Below, in pieces: positions 9,240 through 17,620 of a stretch of 64,000 nt of DNA (positions are counted from its first letter, which is position 1; each line of letters opens with the position of its first letter). Source of the stretch: Trinickia mobilis (GTDB lineage Bacteria; Pseudomonadota; Gammaproteobacteria; Burkholderiales; Burkholderiaceae); the NCBI RefSeq assembly GCF_017315705.1, contig NZ_JAFLRF010000002.1, positions 310,001-374,000 of the forward strand. Reading direction: 5' to 3'. Position numbers and translations under genes: made by a program. The notes under the pieces are model-generated. The model was not told where the DNA came from, did not search any database, and saw only the letters and a list, made by a program, of their open reading frames with translations.

Positions 9240-9326
9240 CGTCCCGTTTCCGTACTGTCCGGCGGGCCGTTACGGCCCGCTTCGCCACGCGTGCTTTGCA
9301 TCGCAGCGCGCGGGAAGGGGAACCCC

Positions 9327-10856
9327 ATGTTGTTCGATTGGCATTACGCGGCGTCGCTGCTCGTCGACGCTGCATTCTGGAAGGCCGCGTGGCTCGTCGT
9401 CGAATTGAGCGTGGCGACGTGGCTGATCGGTATCGTCGCCGGATTCGTGCTTGCGCTCGGCAAGCAGTCGGCGTTCGTGCCGTTGCGCGCCGCGTGCGGC
9501 GGGTATATCTGGCTGTTTCGCAGCTTGCCGCTGCTGGTGCTGTTGATTTTCGTCTACAACTTGCCGCAGGTGTTGCCCTGGTCGAGTGGCGTGCTGTCCG
9601 ATCCGTTCTGGGCAGGGCTGATCGCGTTGTCGATCAGCGAAACCGCGTATATCGCCGAGATTCATCGCGGCGGCCTGCTCGCGCTCAACAAAGGGCAGCT
9701 CGAAGCGGGCAAAGCGCTCGGCATCGGATTTGTCGGGCTGCAGCGCCTGATCGTGTTGCCGCAGGCATTTCGCGTCGCGCTGCCGTCGCTGATCAATGAG
9801 TACATCACGATCGTCAAGCTGACGTCGCTGGTGTCGGTGATCTCGCTGGCTGAAATCCTGCTCGTGGGCGAGCGGCTCTACACTCAGAACTTCAAGGTGC
9901 TGGAGACGATGCTAGCGGTGTCGTTCTATTACGTGCTGATCATCACGGTGTTCGGCCATCTGTTGAAGATGCTCGAAAAGCGCCTCGACGTGACGCGCCG
10001 CAAGCACGCCGTGATGATCGACGTCGCGGTACCGCCGGCGCAAGCATCGAATGGCGTTGCGAACGCCGCCAGCGCAACAGGTGACGCGCGAAGCGACGCT
10101 CGCGCACTCGAAGCGGTCGGCGTTCGCAAGCGCTATGGCCACCACGAAGTGCTCAAGGGCATCGATCTGAACGTGAGGGCCGGCGAAGTCGTGTCGATCA
10201 TCGGGCCGTCGGGGTCCGGCAAGACGTCGCTGATCCGCACGCTGAACGGCCTCGAAACGCTCGACGACGGCGAAGTGCGCCTGCACGGCCGCGCGTTCCT
10301 GCATTCCGCGCATCGCGGCCACGGCAAGGCGCCGCGCGGCGACTACCTGCGCGGCATTCTCGACATCGGCATGGTGTTTCAGAATTTCAATCTGTTTCCG
10401 CACAAGACGGTACTGCAGAACGTGACGCTCGCGCCGCGCTATCACAGGCGCCTGACGGGCAGCGCGCTCGACGAGTCCGGCATGCAGCTGCTGGCGAAGG
10501 TCGGCATGGCGGCGCATGCGCACAAGTATCCGCATCAGCTGTCGGGGGGCCAGCAGCAGCGCGTGGCGATCGCGCGCGCACTTGCGATGCAGCCTTCGAT
10601 CGTGTTGTTCGACGAGCCGACCTCCGCGCTCGATCCGGAACTCGTGCAGGAAGTGCTGAAAGTGATCGAACAGCTCGCGCGCGACGGAATGACGATGATC
10701 ATCGTCACGCACGAAATCCAGTTCGCGTTTCGCATTTCGGACCGGGTGGTTTTCATGGAAGGCGGTACGATCCTCAGCGATGGTCCTCCACTCGAACTGG
10801 CGAATCAGAAGACCTCGCGCATCGCCCGTTTTCTCAAAGACGTCCACATCGCCTGA
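9327..10856 (+). CDS. Amino-acid ABC transporter, permease fused to ATPase
   Basis: A 509-residue fusion of both inner-membrane parts of a polar amino-acid importer. Residues about 1-225 form a HisM/GlnP-type permease, with the EAA-like loop near residue 130 (QLEAGKALGIGFVGLQRLIVLPQ shortened in places). After a linker of about 40 Ala-rich residues comes a GlnQ-type ATPase with Walker A GPSGSGKT, signature LSGGQQQR, Walker B IVLFDEPTSALDPE and switch His in VTHE. The start is the ATG after GGAAGGGG. The fusion ensures 1:1 stoichiometry. A single permease type suggests a homodimeric membrane channel. Such fusions are known in proteobacteria but are less common than separate genes. Confidence 0.9.
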   Translation: MLFDWHYAASLLVDAAFWKAAWLVVELSVATWLIGIVAGFVLALGKQSAFVPLRAACGGYIWLFRSLPLLVLLIFVYNLPQVLPWSSGVLSDPFWAGLIALSISETAYIAEIHRGGLLALNKGQLEAGKALGIGFVGLQRLIVLPQAFRVALPSLINEYITIVKLTSLVSVISLAEILLVGERLYTQNFKVLETMLAVSFYYVLIITVFGHLLKMLEKRLDVTRRKHAVMIDVAVPPAQASNGVANAASATGDARSDARALEAVGVRKRYGHHEVLKGIDLNVRAGEVVSIIGPSGSGKTSLIRTLNGLETLDDGEVRLHGRAFLHSAHRGHGKAPRGDYLRGILDIGMVFQNFNLFPHKTVLQNVTLAPRYHRRLTGSALDESGMQLLAKVGMAAHAHKYPHQLSGGQQQRVAIARALAMQPSIVLFDEPTSALDPELVQEVLKVIEQLARDGMTMIIVTHEIQFAFRISDRVVFMEGGTILSDGPPLELANQKTSRIARFLKDVHIA

Positions 10857-10864
10857 GCCGACGA

Positions 10865-11548
10865 ATGACAACAGCACACATGCCCGCCAGTTCCACGCCT
10901 GCCGCGACAGCCGTCGAGACCGACCAGTCCGTGACCGACCGCATCCTGACGACGATCCGCGACGAGATCATCGAGGGCAAGCTGCTGCCCGGCACGGCGC
11001 TCGTCGAAAACGATCTGACGCAATTGCACAACGTGTCGCGCAACACGCTGCGCGAGGCGTTGCGGCTGCTGTGCCGTGAAGGGCTGGCGGTGCACTACCG
11101 GCACCGCGGTGTGGTCGTGCGCACGCTGACGCGCCACGACGTGCGGGATATCTACCGCGTGCGGCGCACGCTTGAGCTGCAGGCGCTGGCGCGCGAAACG
11201 CCCATCGAAGCGGACGAACTCGCGTTGATGTGCGAAGCGATCCAGTGCGCGCACGAGGCTGTCGAACGTGAAGACTGGCGCGCCGTCGGCACGTGCAGCC
11301 TGCTGTTTCACCGGCATATCGTGCGCCTTTTGCACAGCGCGCTGTTCGATGCGTTCTTCACGACGATCCTCGCGCAGCTGCGGCTCGTGTTTGCGTCCGC
11401 GCCCGACGAAAAGCGCTTTCAGAAACCGTGGATCGCGAAAGACCAGCGCATTTTCGCACTGATCGAGCGCGGCAGTTTCGACAAGGCGCAAGCGGCGCTC
11501 GCCGACTATCTGACGGAGTCGGAACAGGCGATGCTCGATTATCTGTGA
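10865..11548 (+). CDS. GntR family regulator, FCD (FadR) subgroup
   Basis: A 227-residue regulator with an N-terminal winged helix of the GntR type (about residues 20-85: DRILTTIRDEIIEGKLLPGTALVENDLTQLHNVSRNTLREALRLL in part) and a helical FCD ligand domain afterwards. FCD domains usually bind a carboxylate or amino acid with a metal. The gene starts nine bases after the ABC fusion stop, so it is co-transcribed. The twin palindromes before the operon (8302-8336) are the obvious candidate binding sites, implying autoregulation. The ligand is unknown. Confidence 0.88.
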   Translation: MTTAHMPASSTPAATAVETDQSVTDRILTTIRDEIIEGKLLPGTALVENDLTQLHNVSRNTLREALRLLCREGLAVHYRHRGVVVRTLTRHDVRDIYRVRRTLELQALARETPIEADELALMCEAIQCAHEAVEREDWRAVGTCSLLFHRHIVRLLHSALFDAFFTTILAQLRLVFASAPDEKRFQKPWIAKDQRIFALIERGSFDKAQAALADYLTESEQAMLDYL

Positions 11549-11625
11549 CACATCCCGCGGCCGGCCGCATCGACGGAAACGACTAGCGTGTGGGCGCGTC
11601 GGCCGCATCATCAAGGAGCGATCTC

Positions 11626-12480
11626 ATGTTGAATTACCCAGCCGCTTACCAATCGACCAAGGGTTCCGCGCTCGATGTCGACAAGGCATTCTATGGACGC
11701 ATCGCGGCCGAGCACGATGGCCGCGAACTGATCGAGTCGATCGTGATTCCGATCCGCTCGGGGCAGGCGTGGACAGTGCCCGCCGGACATGTCTTCCGTA
11801 TCGTGACGATCGAAGGGCCGCAGGTCGCGGACGTGAACATGTGGAACCTGCACAATCCGCGCGAGCGGATGTGGGCGTCGCGCACGCGCCAGCTGCAAGC
11901 CGCGCACGTCAGCACGTTCGACCGCCTCTGGTCGACGCTGCCGTTCCTTCGTCCGATGGTGACGATCACGGACGACAGTCTCGCCGGTTACGGCATCGAC
12001 GAACACGGCGGGCGGGTTCACGATCTGCTCGGCACGCGGTGCGACCCGTACGTGAACCGGATGCTGACGGGCGAAGACTTCCACTTCCATTGCCATTCGA
12101 ATCTCACGCGTGCGATTGCGCCGTACGGCCTGACCGAGTACGACGTACACGACGTGCTCAACGTTTTCCAGTGCACGGGTCTGAATCTCGACGACAAGTA
12201 CTTCATGAAGGCCTGTCCGGCGAAGAAGGGCGATTATCTGGAATTCTTCGCGGAGATCGATTTGCTTTGCGCGCTGTCGACGTGCCCGGGCGGCGATCTC
12301 TCGTTGCCGATGTGGGGCCCCGATGCGCGCGACCCGCTGGAAGTGTGCCGACCGCTCGGCGTGGAGATCTATCGGCTTGCGCCGCGTCTGCTGGAAGGGT
12401 GGTCGCAGCCGTCCGTGGCGGCGTACAAGGGGCTGCACGGAGCGACGGTACAGAAGCCGGAATGGGTTCAAGCTGAGTGA
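11626..12480 (+). CDS. DUF1989 (urea carboxylase-associated) family protein
   Basis: A 284-residue protein of the DUF1989 family, whose members often sit beside urea carboxylase/amidolyase genes and amino-acid transporters. Recognisable segments are IPIRSGQAWTVPAGHVFRIV, GPQVADVNMWN, and a Cys/His-rich central part with CDPY, FHFHCHSNL and NVFQCTGLN that could bind metal. The start follows AAGGAG at good spacing. No urea carboxylase gene is in the window, so here the family partner is the ABC importer. Its biochemical role is unclear; some family members take part in carbamoyl or ureido compound use. Confidence 0.75.
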   Translation: MLNYPAAYQSTKGSALDVDKAFYGRIAAEHDGRELIESIVIPIRSGQAWTVPAGHVFRIVTIEGPQVADVNMWNLHNPRERMWASRTRQLQAAHVSTFDRLWSTLPFLRPMVTITDDSLAGYGIDEHGGRVHDLLGTRCDPYVNRMLTGEDFHFHCHSNLTRAIAPYGLTEYDVHDVLNVFQCTGLNLDDKYFMKACPAKKGDYLEFFAEIDLLCALSTCPGGDLSLPMWGPDARDPLEVCRPLGVEIYRLAPRLLEGWSQPSVAAYKGLHGATVQKPEWVQAE

Positions 12481-12616
12481 ATCCTTAACTGGAAACGTAT
12501 CGGCGGTGGCGATACGAAAGACGCCGGCAGGCATCGTCTAAACGGCAGCTTGCCGGTAAGCCGCGGACCCATGCCCACGTGCGGGCGATAAGTGCTCGGC
12601 GGCCGTCAATTACCCG

Positions 12617-13417
12617 TCAATGAGAGAATATTTTCGATAAGAACAGTTGGGCTCGCTCCGATGAACGTCCACCAAAGAAATGATCGACGGAACTATCCTC
12701 GACAATAGCGCCCGCTTCCATGAAGATCACCCGATCGGCGACACGTCTGGCGAATCCCATCTCGTGCGTCACCACCATCATGGTCATGCCGTCGTTTGCC
12801 AGTTCGCCCATCACGTCCAGTACTTCGTTGATCATTTCCGGATCCAGCGCCGAGGTCGGCTCATCGAACAGCATGACGACGGGATCCATGCACAGCGATC
12901 GCGCGATCGCTACACGCTGCTGTTGCCCGCCCGACAACATCCCCGGATATTTGTCGGCGTGGGCACGCAAACCGACTCGATCCAGCAGCGCCAACCCCCT
13001 CGCCGCGGCGTCATCCCGTTGTCGCCCCAACACCGCGGTTTGCGCCAGCATCAGATTCCTGACGATCGACAGATGCGGAAATAATTCGAAATGCTGGAAG
13101 ACCATCCCTACGCGCGCGCGAAGGCTCGGCAGGTCGGTTCTTGAGTTGCCTACCGAGACTCCGTTCACGAGGATTTCGCCATTCTGAAACGCCTCCAGTC
13201 CGTTGACGGTCTTGATCAAGGTCGACTTGCCAGAGCCCGACGGCCCACAGACCACGACGGTTTCACCCTCGTTGATCCGAGTCGAGCATGCGGACAGAAC
13301 CTGATGCTTGCCATACCATTTGCTGACCGCACGGATCTCAATAGTCGGCCGTGACAAGACCGTCGCGGATGTGGGCGGCACTCCGGCGGTGCTCGCCATG
13401 GCCTGTGCGTCATTCAT
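12617..13417 (-). CDS. Amino-acid ABC transporter ATP-binding protein (GlnQ-like)
   Basis: A 266-residue ATPase of the polar amino-acid importer class. Walker A is GPSGSGKST, the signature is LSGGQQQR, Walker B is VMLFDEPTSALDPE, and the switch His lies in VTHEMGFARRVADRV, all canonical. The first 25 residues are an extra low-complexity leader compared with GlnQ. Its start overlaps the stop of the ureohydrolase gene by four bases (ATGA), so the two are translationally coupled. It is the last gene of the operon SBP-permease-permease-ureohydrolase-ATPase. Confidence 0.92.
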   Translation of the reverse strand: MNDAQAMASTAGVPPTSATVLSRPTIEIRAVSKWYGKHQVLSACSTRINEGETVVVCGPSGSGKSTLIKTVNGLEAFQNGEILVNGVSVGNSRTDLPSLRARVGMVFQHFELFPHLSIVRNLMLAQTAVLGRQRDDAAARGLALLDRVGLRAHADKYPGMLSGGQQQRVAIARSLCMDPVVMLFDEPTSALDPEMINEVLDVMGELANDGMTMMVVTHEMGFARRVADRVIFMEAGAIVEDSSVDHFFGGRSSERAQLFLSKIFSH

Positions 13418-14373
13418 CGGTCAAAGTAGCCGGCCTTGATGGCGGCCCCAATCAGATTGAGAACCAGGCGTCCCGCGGTCACACAAGTGAGTTTGCTTGC
13501 ATTGTCCTTGGACGGCTGGATCTCGACGATGTCCATGCCCACGACGCGGCCTTTCCTGACCAGGCCATGAATAAGCTGCCGCGCTTGCACAAACGTAACA
13601 CCGCCGGGCGCCGGTCCGTCTACCGCTGGCATGATCGTGGGGTCGAGCCCATCCGCGTCAATCGTCAAATAGTAATTGCCGCCGTCCGGAATACGACTGA
13701 GAATCGCGTTCATACCAACCTCATGCAACTCGTACGCGGTGACGAGTTCGGCTCCATACCGGCGGGCCGCCTCCAGATCTTCAGGGCGTCCGCTGCCCTG
13801 CGCGCGCAGGCCAATCTGGATGATGCGCTCAACGTGCGCCATCTCGGAGGCACGCCGGATCGGGCTTGACAGGCCATCCTTGATGCCATTCACCTCGTCG
13901 CGCCAGTCCAGATGAGCGTCTATGTGGACCAACGTGACCGGCGTCTTGCTGTCAAAGGCGCGCAGTATCGGTGTGGTTATGCCATGATCGCCGCCCAGCA
14001 CAATCGGAAGCGCGCCGCCCTTAAGAATCTGGCGCACGGCGAGTTCCCCACGTCGATAGTGGTCACCCGGCCGGGTAACGTCGGGCATCACGTTGCCGCA
14101 ATCGACGAACCGGATGTCGGAGCGTCCCTGAAGCATCGGGCCGTCGATATCGAAGTCGTAGTGGCTTGGCGCGCGCACGATCCGGTCGGTAACCGCGCGG
14201 ATTGCCTGCGGCGCGTTGGTCTGGTCGTTGGTAAACGCCTTCGCTGTATAAGGCGATCCGAACGGCATGCCAAGAATGGCGATGTCCGCCTTCAGATTTT
14301 CCAGATCGGTGTCCAGATCGGAATATAGCAACGTAGCGTGTCCGACGGGCGGTGCAACGGTCAGTGGTTCCAT
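13414..14373 (-). CDS. Agmatinase/arginase family ureohydrolase
   Basis: A 319-residue binuclear-manganese ureohydrolase that hydrolyses a guanidino compound to an amine and urea. The metal motifs are present: GGDH near 127-130, DAHLD near 152-156 and TIDADGLDP near 238-245. The loop after DAHLD reads GLSSPIRRA, lacking the His usually found in the agmatinase SHGTPFRRA-type loop, so the substrate may not be agmatine. Guanidino acids are alternatives. The start is the ATG with GGAG seven bases upstream. Embedded in an amino-acid ABC operon, it probably degrades the imported guanidino compound. Confidence 0.82.
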   Translation of the reverse strand: MEPLTVAPPVGHATLLYSDLDTDLENLKADIAILGMPFGSPYTAKAFTNDQTNAPQAIRAVTDRIVRAPSHYDFDIDGPMLQGRSDIRFVDCGNVMPDVTRPGDHYRRGELAVRQILKGGALPIVLGGDHGITTPILRAFDSKTPVTLVHIDAHLDWRDEVNGIKDGLSSPIRRASEMAHVERIIQIGLRAQGSGRPEDLEAARRYGAELVTAYELHEVGMNAILSRIPDGGNYYLTIDADGLDPTIMPAVDGPAPGGVTFVQARQLIHGLVRKGRVVGMDIVEIQPSKDNASKLTCVTAGRLVLNLIGAAIKAGYFDR

Positions 14374-14405
14374 TGATACTCCAGTGTAAAAGTAGCGATA
14401 AACGG

Positions 14406-15068
14406 TCAGCGATGACTCCAACGCCTAACGCGTAGCTCTATGAATTGCCCGCAGGCGTCAATAAGTACGCTGCATCCCCAATAAATCAGTGCCGTGGTGC
14501 CCAAGACTTCGACGTAGGCAAAAGTATCAGCGGTCAATAAATTGCTTTGATAGGTCAGCTCCGGCAGACTCATGACCGAAAAGATCGATGAGTCCTTGAA
14601 CATCATGATGGCCAGGCTGGTAGCGGGTGGCGTAACAAAGCCGAAGATCTGCGGCACGACAACGTGGAGCTGCACCTGCCAGCCGCGCATGCCAAGCGAC
14701 TGGGCAGCACGGACCTGCCCCCTTGGAACGCTTTTGAAAGCCGCGCGCAGGATTTCGCAAAAATACCCACCGGTGTAGAAGACCGTCGTACCGATCGCCA
14801 CAGCAAAAGCGGACGCATGAATCCCGAGTTTCGGCAAACCAAAAAACGACAGGTAGACAACAATCAGGAACGGTATGTTTCGCACGAGGTCGACATAACC
14901 CAATGCAACACTTCGTAGCCACCAGGTTTTCGAATCAGCCATGTATGCGGCCACCGTGCCCGCCAGTGCCCCGAGCGGAACGCCGATCGCACTGACCGTT
15001 GCGCTAACCTTCAGGCCGCGCAATAGGACAGGTACGGCCTCGCTTACGACATTGAGATCAATGGACAT
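14406..15068 (-). CDS. Amino-acid ABC transporter permease 2
   Basis: A 220-residue HisM/GlnP-type permease with about five membrane helices and the conserved cytoplasmic segment RAAQSLGMRGWQVQLHVVVPQ that docks with the ATPase. The start ATG overlaps the 3' end of the preceding permease gene by 11 bases, which supports coupling; an upstream 49-codon extension is an overlap artefact. It pairs with the permease at 15058 as a heterodimeric channel. Confidence 0.9.
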   Translation of the reverse strand: MSIDLNVVSEAVPVLLRGLKVSATVSAIGVPLGALAGTVAAYMADSKTWWLRSVALGYVDLVRNIPFLIVVYLSFFGLPKLGIHASAFAVAIGTTVFYTGGYFCEILRAAFKSVPRGQVRAAQSLGMRGWQVQLHVVVPQIFGFVTPPATSLAIMMFKDSSIFSVMSLPELTYQSNLLTADTFAYVEVLGTTALIYWGCSVLIDACGQFIELRVRRWSHR

Positions 15069-15738
15069 TGGGCAATACTCGGGAAATTCTCCGTTCGAAC
15101 ATGCGTGACACCGACGATGCACAAAACAGGATGATGAAATAGACAACTGCTGTGGCAGCAAATACCTGCAACGGCAAATCGCTTTGCAAAGTCGCGTTCC
15201 GTGCGACTGTTGCAAGCTCGGTTACCGCAATGATCGAAAGCAGGGATGACGCTTTCAGCAGCACCGTGAACTCGCTCGTGAGCGGTGGGACAGCTCGATA
15301 GAACACCTGCGGAAGCAGGACATAACGCCAGATTTGCAAGGTACGCATACCCAGCGCTGACGCCGCAGCACGCTGACCGTCTGGTATGGTGCCCAGCGCG
15401 CCGCGAAGAATCTCGCAAATGTATGCAGCGGTATTCAGTGACAGCGCCAGGATGCCAGCTGCGGCCGGCGTTATCGATAAGCCGATCAGCGTCGGCAAAA
15501 CGTAGTAGGCAATCAGCAACTGGATGAGCAACGGCGTACCGCGAATCGCGCTCACGTACAACATCACGAGCGCGCTCCCGACGCGACCGGTCCCCACTCG
15601 CACGGCCAGCAGCATGACGCCGAAAGCCAGGCCGAGCAGAAATGCGACGCAGCTGGTATAGAGGGTGGTGCCGGCACCTTGGAGCAAACCGTCGAAAAGA
15701 GGCTTCAACGCACCGTGCGCGGTCAGGATTTCAATCAT
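15058..15738 (-). CDS. Amino-acid ABC transporter permease 1
   Basis: A 226-residue inner-membrane permease of the polar amino-acid family, with hydrophobic segments throughout. The ATPase-docking loop reads RAAASALGMRTLQIWRYVLLPQ in outline. The ATG lies eight bases after the substrate-binding protein stop, preceded by GAGGT. It forms the importer with the gene after it and the ATPase at 12617. Confidence 0.9.
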   Translation of the reverse strand: MIEILTAHGALKPLFDGLLQGAGTTLYTSCVAFLLGLAFGVMLLAVRVGTGRVGSALVMLYVSAIRGTPLLIQLLIAYYVLPTLIGLSITPAAAGILALSLNTAAYICEILRGALGTIPDGQRAAASALGMRTLQIWRYVLLPQVFYRAVPPLTSEFTVLLKASSLLSIIAVTELATVARNATLQSDLPLQVFAATAVVYFIILFCASSVSRMFERRISRVLPNVH

Positions 15739-15746
15739 CGACGACC

Positions 15747-16601
15747 TCACAACGCTCCTTGGGGAAGATAGCCCGAAGCCGGCAGATCCATTGCTTCTCC
15801 GAACCACTTCTTCTGCAGTTCCGCGAGCTTGCCGTTCGCGCGCATCTCATCGAGGGTGCTGTTCACGAACGTGAGGATTTCCTTGTCGTTGGGGTTCACG
15901 ACCCAAGCCAGCAGCTTAGGCTGACCGATTTCCCCGATGACCTTGAATTTACCTGGCTGCTTGCGCATCGCCACAGCCAGTACGTTCGACGGCACGACGC
16001 CGACATCCAGCGTTCCATTTTCCAGTGCCGTTTCTACATCAGGATAGGACTGCAGCAACTTGACGTTGGCATAGCCCTTTCCTTTCTTGGCCTTCAACAC
16101 CTGTTCATAATCGTTGACCATCGGCTGCGCCGACGACCCCATCTGGGTTCCAACTATCTTGCCGGCGATATCCTCCGGTTTGGCGATCGATTGATTGCTG
16201 CTGCTCACAACGATAAGCGAATGCACAACGCCGATCGGCCGGGTAAACGCGAAGCGCTTCGCGCGTTCTTCAGTAATGCCGACACTCGTTGCAACCAGAT
16301 CGAATTTATGAGTCAACAAACCCGGTAGGAGACCCTGGAAAGGCAGATTGAGCTGATTCAGGCGCACGCCAAGTTTGCGAACCATATACTCCAGAATGTC
16401 GTGCCCGTAGCCGACGACCTTGCTGTCCTCGACAAACTCATACGGCTCATAGGCAGCCTCGGTCCCCACGGTCAACATACCTCTTGCTTTGATATCGGCG
16501 AGGGTTCCACCTTCCGCGAGAGCCAATTGAGGCGCGAATCCAGCGATTGCAGCAATAACCAGCGTAGTTTTGATGAAGGTGCGTCGCAGAGAGGCAGCCA
16601 T
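15747..16601 (-). CDS. Amino-acid ABC transporter substrate-binding protein
   Basis: A 284-residue periplasmic SBP_bac_3 protein. The signal peptide covers about residues 1-29 (RRTFIKTTLVIAAIAGFAPQ, cleaved after ALA), and the mature protein opens with LADIKARGMLTVGTEAAYEPYEF. The start ATG has GGAGA six bases upstream. It is the first gene of the operon, as is usual for the most abundant component. A LysR gene is divergent, with a palindrome in between. The ligand is probably a cationic or guanidino amino acid, judged only from the ureohydrolase in the operon. Confidence 0.9.
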   Translation of the reverse strand: MAASLRRTFIKTTLVIAAIAGFAPQLALAEGGTLADIKARGMLTVGTEAAYEPYEFVEDSKVVGYGHDILEYMVRKLGVRLNQLNLPFQGLLPGLLTHKFDLVATSVGITEERAKRFAFTRPIGVVHSLIVVSSSNQSIAKPEDIAGKIVGTQMGSSAQPMVNDYEQVLKAKKGKGYANVKLLQSYPDVETALENGTLDVGVVPSNVLAVAMRKQPGKFKVIGEIGQPKLLAWVVNPNDKEILTFVNSTLDEMRANGKLAELQKKWFGEAMDLPASGYLPQGAL

Positions 16602-16629
16602 GGTTTGTCTCCGTTTATCGTGTGGTGAT

Positions 16630-16653
16630 ACCAATTTAGTGGGTCAAATTGGT
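16630..16653. promoter_or_regulatory. Perfect 8+8 inverted repeat in the LysR/ABC divergent spacer
   Basis: ACCAATTT-N8-AAATTGGT is a perfect dyad in the 109-bp space between the SBP gene and the LysR gene. Arm size and spacing suit a LysR-type or other dimeric regulator site, and the adjacent LysR product is the obvious candidate. Confidence 0.55.
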
Positions 16654-16710
16654 TGTGAAAACTGATTTTTTTAGTGATATGGTGGCGAAAAACGAGACCT
16701 TTTCATCGTC

Positions 16711-17604
16711 ATGACCAAACTGGATTTTTCCGAGCGGGACCTTCGATCATTGCGTATCTTTTGCGCCGTTGCACGGGCAGGCGGCTTTGCTGCTGCGGAA
16801 CATCAACTCAATATGTCCAAAGCCTCGATCAGCCGCCACATCCGGGAAGTCGAGGAGCGGCTTGGCGTGCGCCTGTGCGATCGGGGCCCGGCCGGCTTCG
16901 AACTGACGACAGCGGGTCACGTCGCCCTCGAGGTTGCTTCGAAGGCGCTCAAATCGCTCGAATGCATCAAACCGGAAATCGACGCGGTGCGCGGAGTTCT
17001 CTCGGGCACGCTCGTCATTGGTATGGTCGAACAGATCGTGACGCACGAAGGATGCCGGATTCCGGAAGCGTTAACCGAATTGAAACGCCGGGCACCGAAC
17101 ATTCGTCCGGAGATCAACGTGATGACGTTCAGTCAGTTGAATCAGGCGCTACGTGAGCGAAGCGTCGAGGTGGTCATTCGGGGCATGTACAAGAAGGAGC
17201 GTGCGTTCAACTATTTGCCGCTTTTTGTCGAGGTTCAGCGTGTCTACTCCATGGCGCATTTGGTCGGGGAAAAAACGTCGTCGCCGGTGACGTTGGTCTA
17301 CCGGCCGCACCCGTTTGTGGAAGATACGCTGACTCTCGACGGGTTTGAGCGAGGACCGGACGCCACCGGCCTAGAAGCGATTGCGTTGTTGATCTCGACG
17401 GGTCACTACGCCGGCTTGTTACCGGAGCACTATGCGGACCTTGTGACGCATCGCTATCCACTCAAGGTCATCCCCGGGACGCCTGTCTACCGCAATGAGA
17501 TATGTGCGATAACGGAAGCGTCCCGTCCGATGACGCGCAATGTCGAGTTGTTTCTTGAAGTGCTAAGGGATCTCGCTGAGCCAAAGCGCGGCACGCGCAG
17601 GTAA
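16711..17604 (+). CDS. LysR family transcriptional regulator
   Basis: A 297-residue LysR regulator. The N-terminal helix-turn-helix is clear (LRIFCAVARAGGFAAAEHQLNMSKASISRHIREVEERLG in part, residues about 13-50). The rest is a periplasmic-binding-like effector domain starting near GVLSGTLVIGMVEQ. It is divergent from the ABC/ureohydrolase operon and convergent with the asparaginase gene, so it probably regulates the importer operon. The effector is unknown. Confidence 0.88.
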   Translation: MTKLDFSERDLRSLRIFCAVARAGGFAAAEHQLNMSKASISRHIREVEERLGVRLCDRGPAGFELTTAGHVALEVASKALKSLECIKPEIDAVRGVLSGTLVIGMVEQIVTHEGCRIPEALTELKRRAPNIRPEINVMTFSQLNQALRERSVEVVIRGMYKKERAFNYLPLFVEVQRVYSMAHLVGEKTSSPVTLVYRPHPFVEDTLTLDGFERGPDATGLEAIALLISTGHYAGLLPEHYADLVTHRYPLKVIPGTPVYRNEICAITEASRPMTRNVELFLEVLRDLAEPKRGTRR

Positions 17605-17620
17605 CAGGACTCCGCATCAC

